In this document: piece after piece, positions 6,617 through 7,534 of the stretch | Layout of the letters: each line of letters begins with the position of its first letter | Numbering within the stretch: position 1 is the stretch's first letter | DNA from: SURF-13 sp038924245 | GTDB lineage: Bacteria; Pseudomonadota; Gammaproteobacteria; SURF-13 | NCBI GenBank assembly: GCA_038924245.1 | Contig: JBCKVB010000050.1 | Span: 1 to 7,534 of the forward strand | Direction of reading: 5' to 3' | Length of the DNA: 7,534 nt | Notes under the pieces: generated by a model | Told to the model about the DNA's origin: nothing | Databases searched by the model: none | The model's input: only the letters and a program-made list of their open reading frames with translations | Position numbers and translations under genes: made by a program

Positions 6617-6682
6617 CGCGCAGCCTACGAAAAACGCCGCGCCTTGGCGCAGGACGCAGCCACAAAGAAAACCGCCGATTGA
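6617..6682 (+). pseudogene. 3'-terminal fragment of a second DAHP synthase gene
   Basis: Read in frame, this gives RAAYEKRRALAQDAATKKTA, one further residue (D) and TGA. The intact gene at 3627-4757 ends RAAYEKRRSLAQNAISKKTA, one further residue (A) and TGA; 16 of 21 residues match. The bases upstream of 6617 are unrelated and belong to the MITE-like element. It is therefore a diverged remnant of the last 21 codons, without start or promoter, and cannot make protein by itself. The level of divergence suggests an allele from a relative or an old duplication, not a recent copy. Confidence 0.85.
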
Positions 6683-6706
6683 TGTGATTCAGGCCCGATC
6701 AGGGCC

Positions 6707-6791
6707 GTAGGGCGCATTAGGCGAAAGCCGTAATGCGCCGAATGGTCAACTTTCACATTCGGCGCAATGCCCTTCGGTTATTGCGCCCTAC
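6707..6791. repeat. inverted pair of REP-like palindromic units
   Basis: Unit 6707-6744 begins GTAGGGCGCATTAGGCGAAA and folds on itself (GGCGCATTAGGC / GCCgTAATGCGCC, loop GAAA, one bulged base). Unit 6756-6791 is a relative in opposite orientation and differs from the unit at 4788-4823 at one base. Eleven bases separate them. The head-to-head pair, with each unit also palindromic, resembles BIME organisation. Confidence 0.75.
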
Positions 6792-6794
6792 CGC

Positions 6795-6833
6795 GCTGTA
6801 ACGATGCACTTTTGGCAGGCTTGATTTGCCCAT
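6795..6833 (-). pseudogene. first codons of a truncated IS3-family-like transposase (orfA) gene
   Basis: From an ATG at 6833 on the minus strand, behind a good Shine-Dalgarno sequence (GGAGG at 6844-6840), the frame reads MGKSSLPKVHRYS. It then runs into the REP-like units of direct repeat B. The peptide matches my memory of the N-terminus of IS3-family OrfA proteins (KVHRYS-EFKL type). Only about 13 codons remain, so it is a scar. The adjacent stretch to about 6884 probably holds the insertion sequence's outer end, including a hairpin (GACACCTCC at 6836-6844 with GGGGGTGTC at 6857-6865). Confidence 0.5.
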
Positions 6834-6835
6834 AA

Positions 6836-6865
6836 GACACCTCCATTGGGTTAGGTGGGGGTGTC
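6836..6865 (-). repeat. leader hairpin of the broken insertion sequence
   Basis: A nine-pair stem (one G-T wobble) joins 6836-6844 and 6857-6865 around a 12-base loop. On the minus strand its 3' arm contains the Shine-Dalgarno sequence of the transposase fragment, so it could have kept transposase translation low, as outer-end hairpins do in many insertion sequences. With the gene gone it has no evident function. Confidence 0.5.
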
Positions 6866-6885
6866 AACTATTTTGGGGGAAGGTT

Positions 6886-6913
6886 AGCGTCCCGCTTGAG
6901 CGTCGGGTTAGGC
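6886..6913 (-). other. half integron attC-like recombination site
   Basis: On the minus strand, GCCTAAC (6913-6907) is followed by five bases and then GCTCAAGCGGGAC (6901-6889). This matches the R''-spacer-L'' half of integron attC sites (compare GTCTAAC-AATTC-GTTCAAGCCGAC of the aadA cassette). The L'-R' half with a second GTTAGGC is missing on the far side, where insertion-sequence-like DNA begins. The hypothetical gene ends 70 bases upstream on the same strand, the normal order in a gene cassette. Confidence 0.4.
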
Positions 6914-6940
6914 GTGTTCATTACTGCAAAGGCAAAAGGC

Positions 6941-6954
6941 AAGACCTGACCCCT
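6941..6954 (-). repeat. short repeat terminus of the GGGGTCAGGTCTT type
   Basis: The minus strand reads AGGGGTCAGGTCTTGCCTTT. It shares AGGGGTCA with the arms of the MITE-like element and resembles, from memory, phrases found beside RAYT or MITE sequences in many proteobacteria. It lies between the hypothetical gene and the attC-like half site. Confidence 0.35.
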
Positions 6955-6983
6955 AGCTTCCCCGCGTGGTGTTTGATTAGCGG

Positions 6984-7534
6984 TCACGCTTTGACCTCCG
7001 TAACGCCAGGTTCGGGCGGCGACAGCCCAAGCGGCGTGAAGAAGTGGCTTACAACTAGTGCTCGAACACCACGACTCGCTATCTCAAGGTGGGAAATATC
7101 TGTTGCGGACAAGGCCAAACCTGCGGTGATATGTGCGAGCCCTTTGTTCGCCGTGTGCAGAACGCCTGCGAGTGCGGCTTCTGCTTCGGACTGCGGTCCT
7201 TGATACCGAGTTATTGCCTCTTGTGGCGTAACCAGTGGCAATGGGCCGTTTGAATTGGAGAAGTGCTCAATTACCACATCATCCTTCTTGTTCTTCTTAG
7301 GATCTCGGCAGATGAGTTTTGTTGAATCTGCAGGATCTGCTTTCAGGCCAAGAAAGTCCAATAGTGCACGACAATGAATGAGACCTGATTCCAGGACAGG
7401 ATTAGTGTATGCATTCGAGTTGCCCGTTATCCTGAGCTTTTCATCGAAGTAGATCTTCATCGCCTTTGGTTCATCCCATGAGCTTCGAAGCCGGGCAGCC
7501 GAATTTGCTGCATCTACGGCCTGTAGCCGATATG
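6984..7534 (-). CDS. hypothetical protein, 5' end outside the window
   Basis: I do not recognise a named function. There is an ATG at 7460 giving 158 residues, but the frame stays open through 24 more codons to the window edge (reading YRLQAVDAANSAARLRSSWD before the ATG), so the true start may lie beyond 7534. The protein appears soluble with no signal peptide or membrane segment. Numbering from the 7460 ATG, it has ESGLIHCRALLDFL at 24-37, KKDDVVIEHF at 58-67 and NKGLAHIT at 105-112. This pattern of a histidine-bearing helix, an acidic DDV stretch and NK..AH.T faintly recalls uncharacterised helical, HEPN-like proteins of accessory regions, but the usual RxxxxH active motif is not evident. 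The lower GC content than the left block and the nearby attC-like half site suggest an integron-type or otherwise acquired gene. Confidence 0.6.
   Translation of the reverse strand, partial: YRLQAVDAANSAARLRSSWDEPKAMKIYFDEKLRITGNSNAYTNPVLESGLIHCRALLDFLGLKADPADSTKLICRDPKKNKKDDVVIEHFSNSNGPLPLVTPQEAITRYQGPQSEAEAALAGVLHTANKGLAHITAGLALSATDISHLEIASRGVRALVVSHFFTPLGLSPPEPGVTEVKA

Larger units (their letters stand above)
6617..6797 (+). repeat. direct repeat B: partner of the DAHP synthase 3' end
   Basis: This is the second copy of 4692-4829, in the same orientation. It contains the gene fragment, a GGCCC-GATCA-GGGCC stem at 6692-6706 and two palindromic units. Similarity to copy A stops after CCGCGCT (4829 and 6797), where an insertion-sequence scar begins. 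The PRPP synthase/phosphoribosyltransferase operon and the MITE-like element are bracketed by copies A and B. Confidence 0.9.

Noticed and set aside
6477..6710. Plus-strand open frame across the MITE-like element
   Set aside because: It runs through inverted repeats and in the wrong frame over the DAHP synthase fragment; no protein family is evident.
6707..6791. Possible CRISPR array
   Set aside because: There are only two units, in opposite orientations, each palindromic and 11 bases apart; this is a REP-like pair.
6826..7203. Plus-strand open frame over the insertion-sequence scar and hypothetical gene
   Set aside because: It crosses several unrelated segments; the minus-strand frame looks more protein-like and is longer.

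Overview
This looks like chromosomal DNA of a moderately GC-rich proteobacterium, most likely gammaproteobacterial or betaproteobacterial. That placement rests on the protein types and on the style of the intergenic palindromes; no ribosomal or other phylogenetic marker is present. The left 4.8 kb is compact housekeeping DNA. The right third (about 4.7-7.5 kb) is a patchwork of repeats, gene fragments and mobile-element scars around one intact two-gene operon.

Left block, + strand: agmatine deiminase (aguA), N-carbamoylputrescine amidase (aguB) and a NOL1/NOP2/Sun (RsmB-type) RNA m5C methyltransferase follow each other with gaps of 9 and 3 bases, so they probably form one operon. AguA plus AguB convert agmatine to putrescine. 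A TATAAT box lies just upstream of aguA. The last codons of the methyltransferase gene are built from a row of perfect hairpins. A DAHP synthase (shikimate pathway entry) of an unusual class I type follows, with its own possible extended -10 promoter.

Middle block, - strand and convergent with the DAHP synthase gene: a PRPP synthase and a purine/pyrimidine-type phosphoribosyltransferase overlap by ATGA and must be translationally coupled. One makes PRPP and the other should use it, which suggests a self-contained nucleotide salvage or related phosphoribosyl-transfer module.

Right block: a 130-base MITE-like element with 27-base perfect inverted ends lies upstream of the PRPP synthase gene. 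Immediately after it comes a second, diverged copy of the last 21 codons of the DAHP synthase gene plus its downstream palindromes. The PRPP synthase/phosphoribosyltransferase operon is therefore bracketed by direct repeats of the 3' end of the DAHP synthase gene. Further right are the start of a broken insertion-sequence transposase, a half integron attC-like site, another short repeat terminus, and an unrecognised protein gene that runs off the right edge. The direct-repeat-bracketed operon is the most interesting structure in the window.
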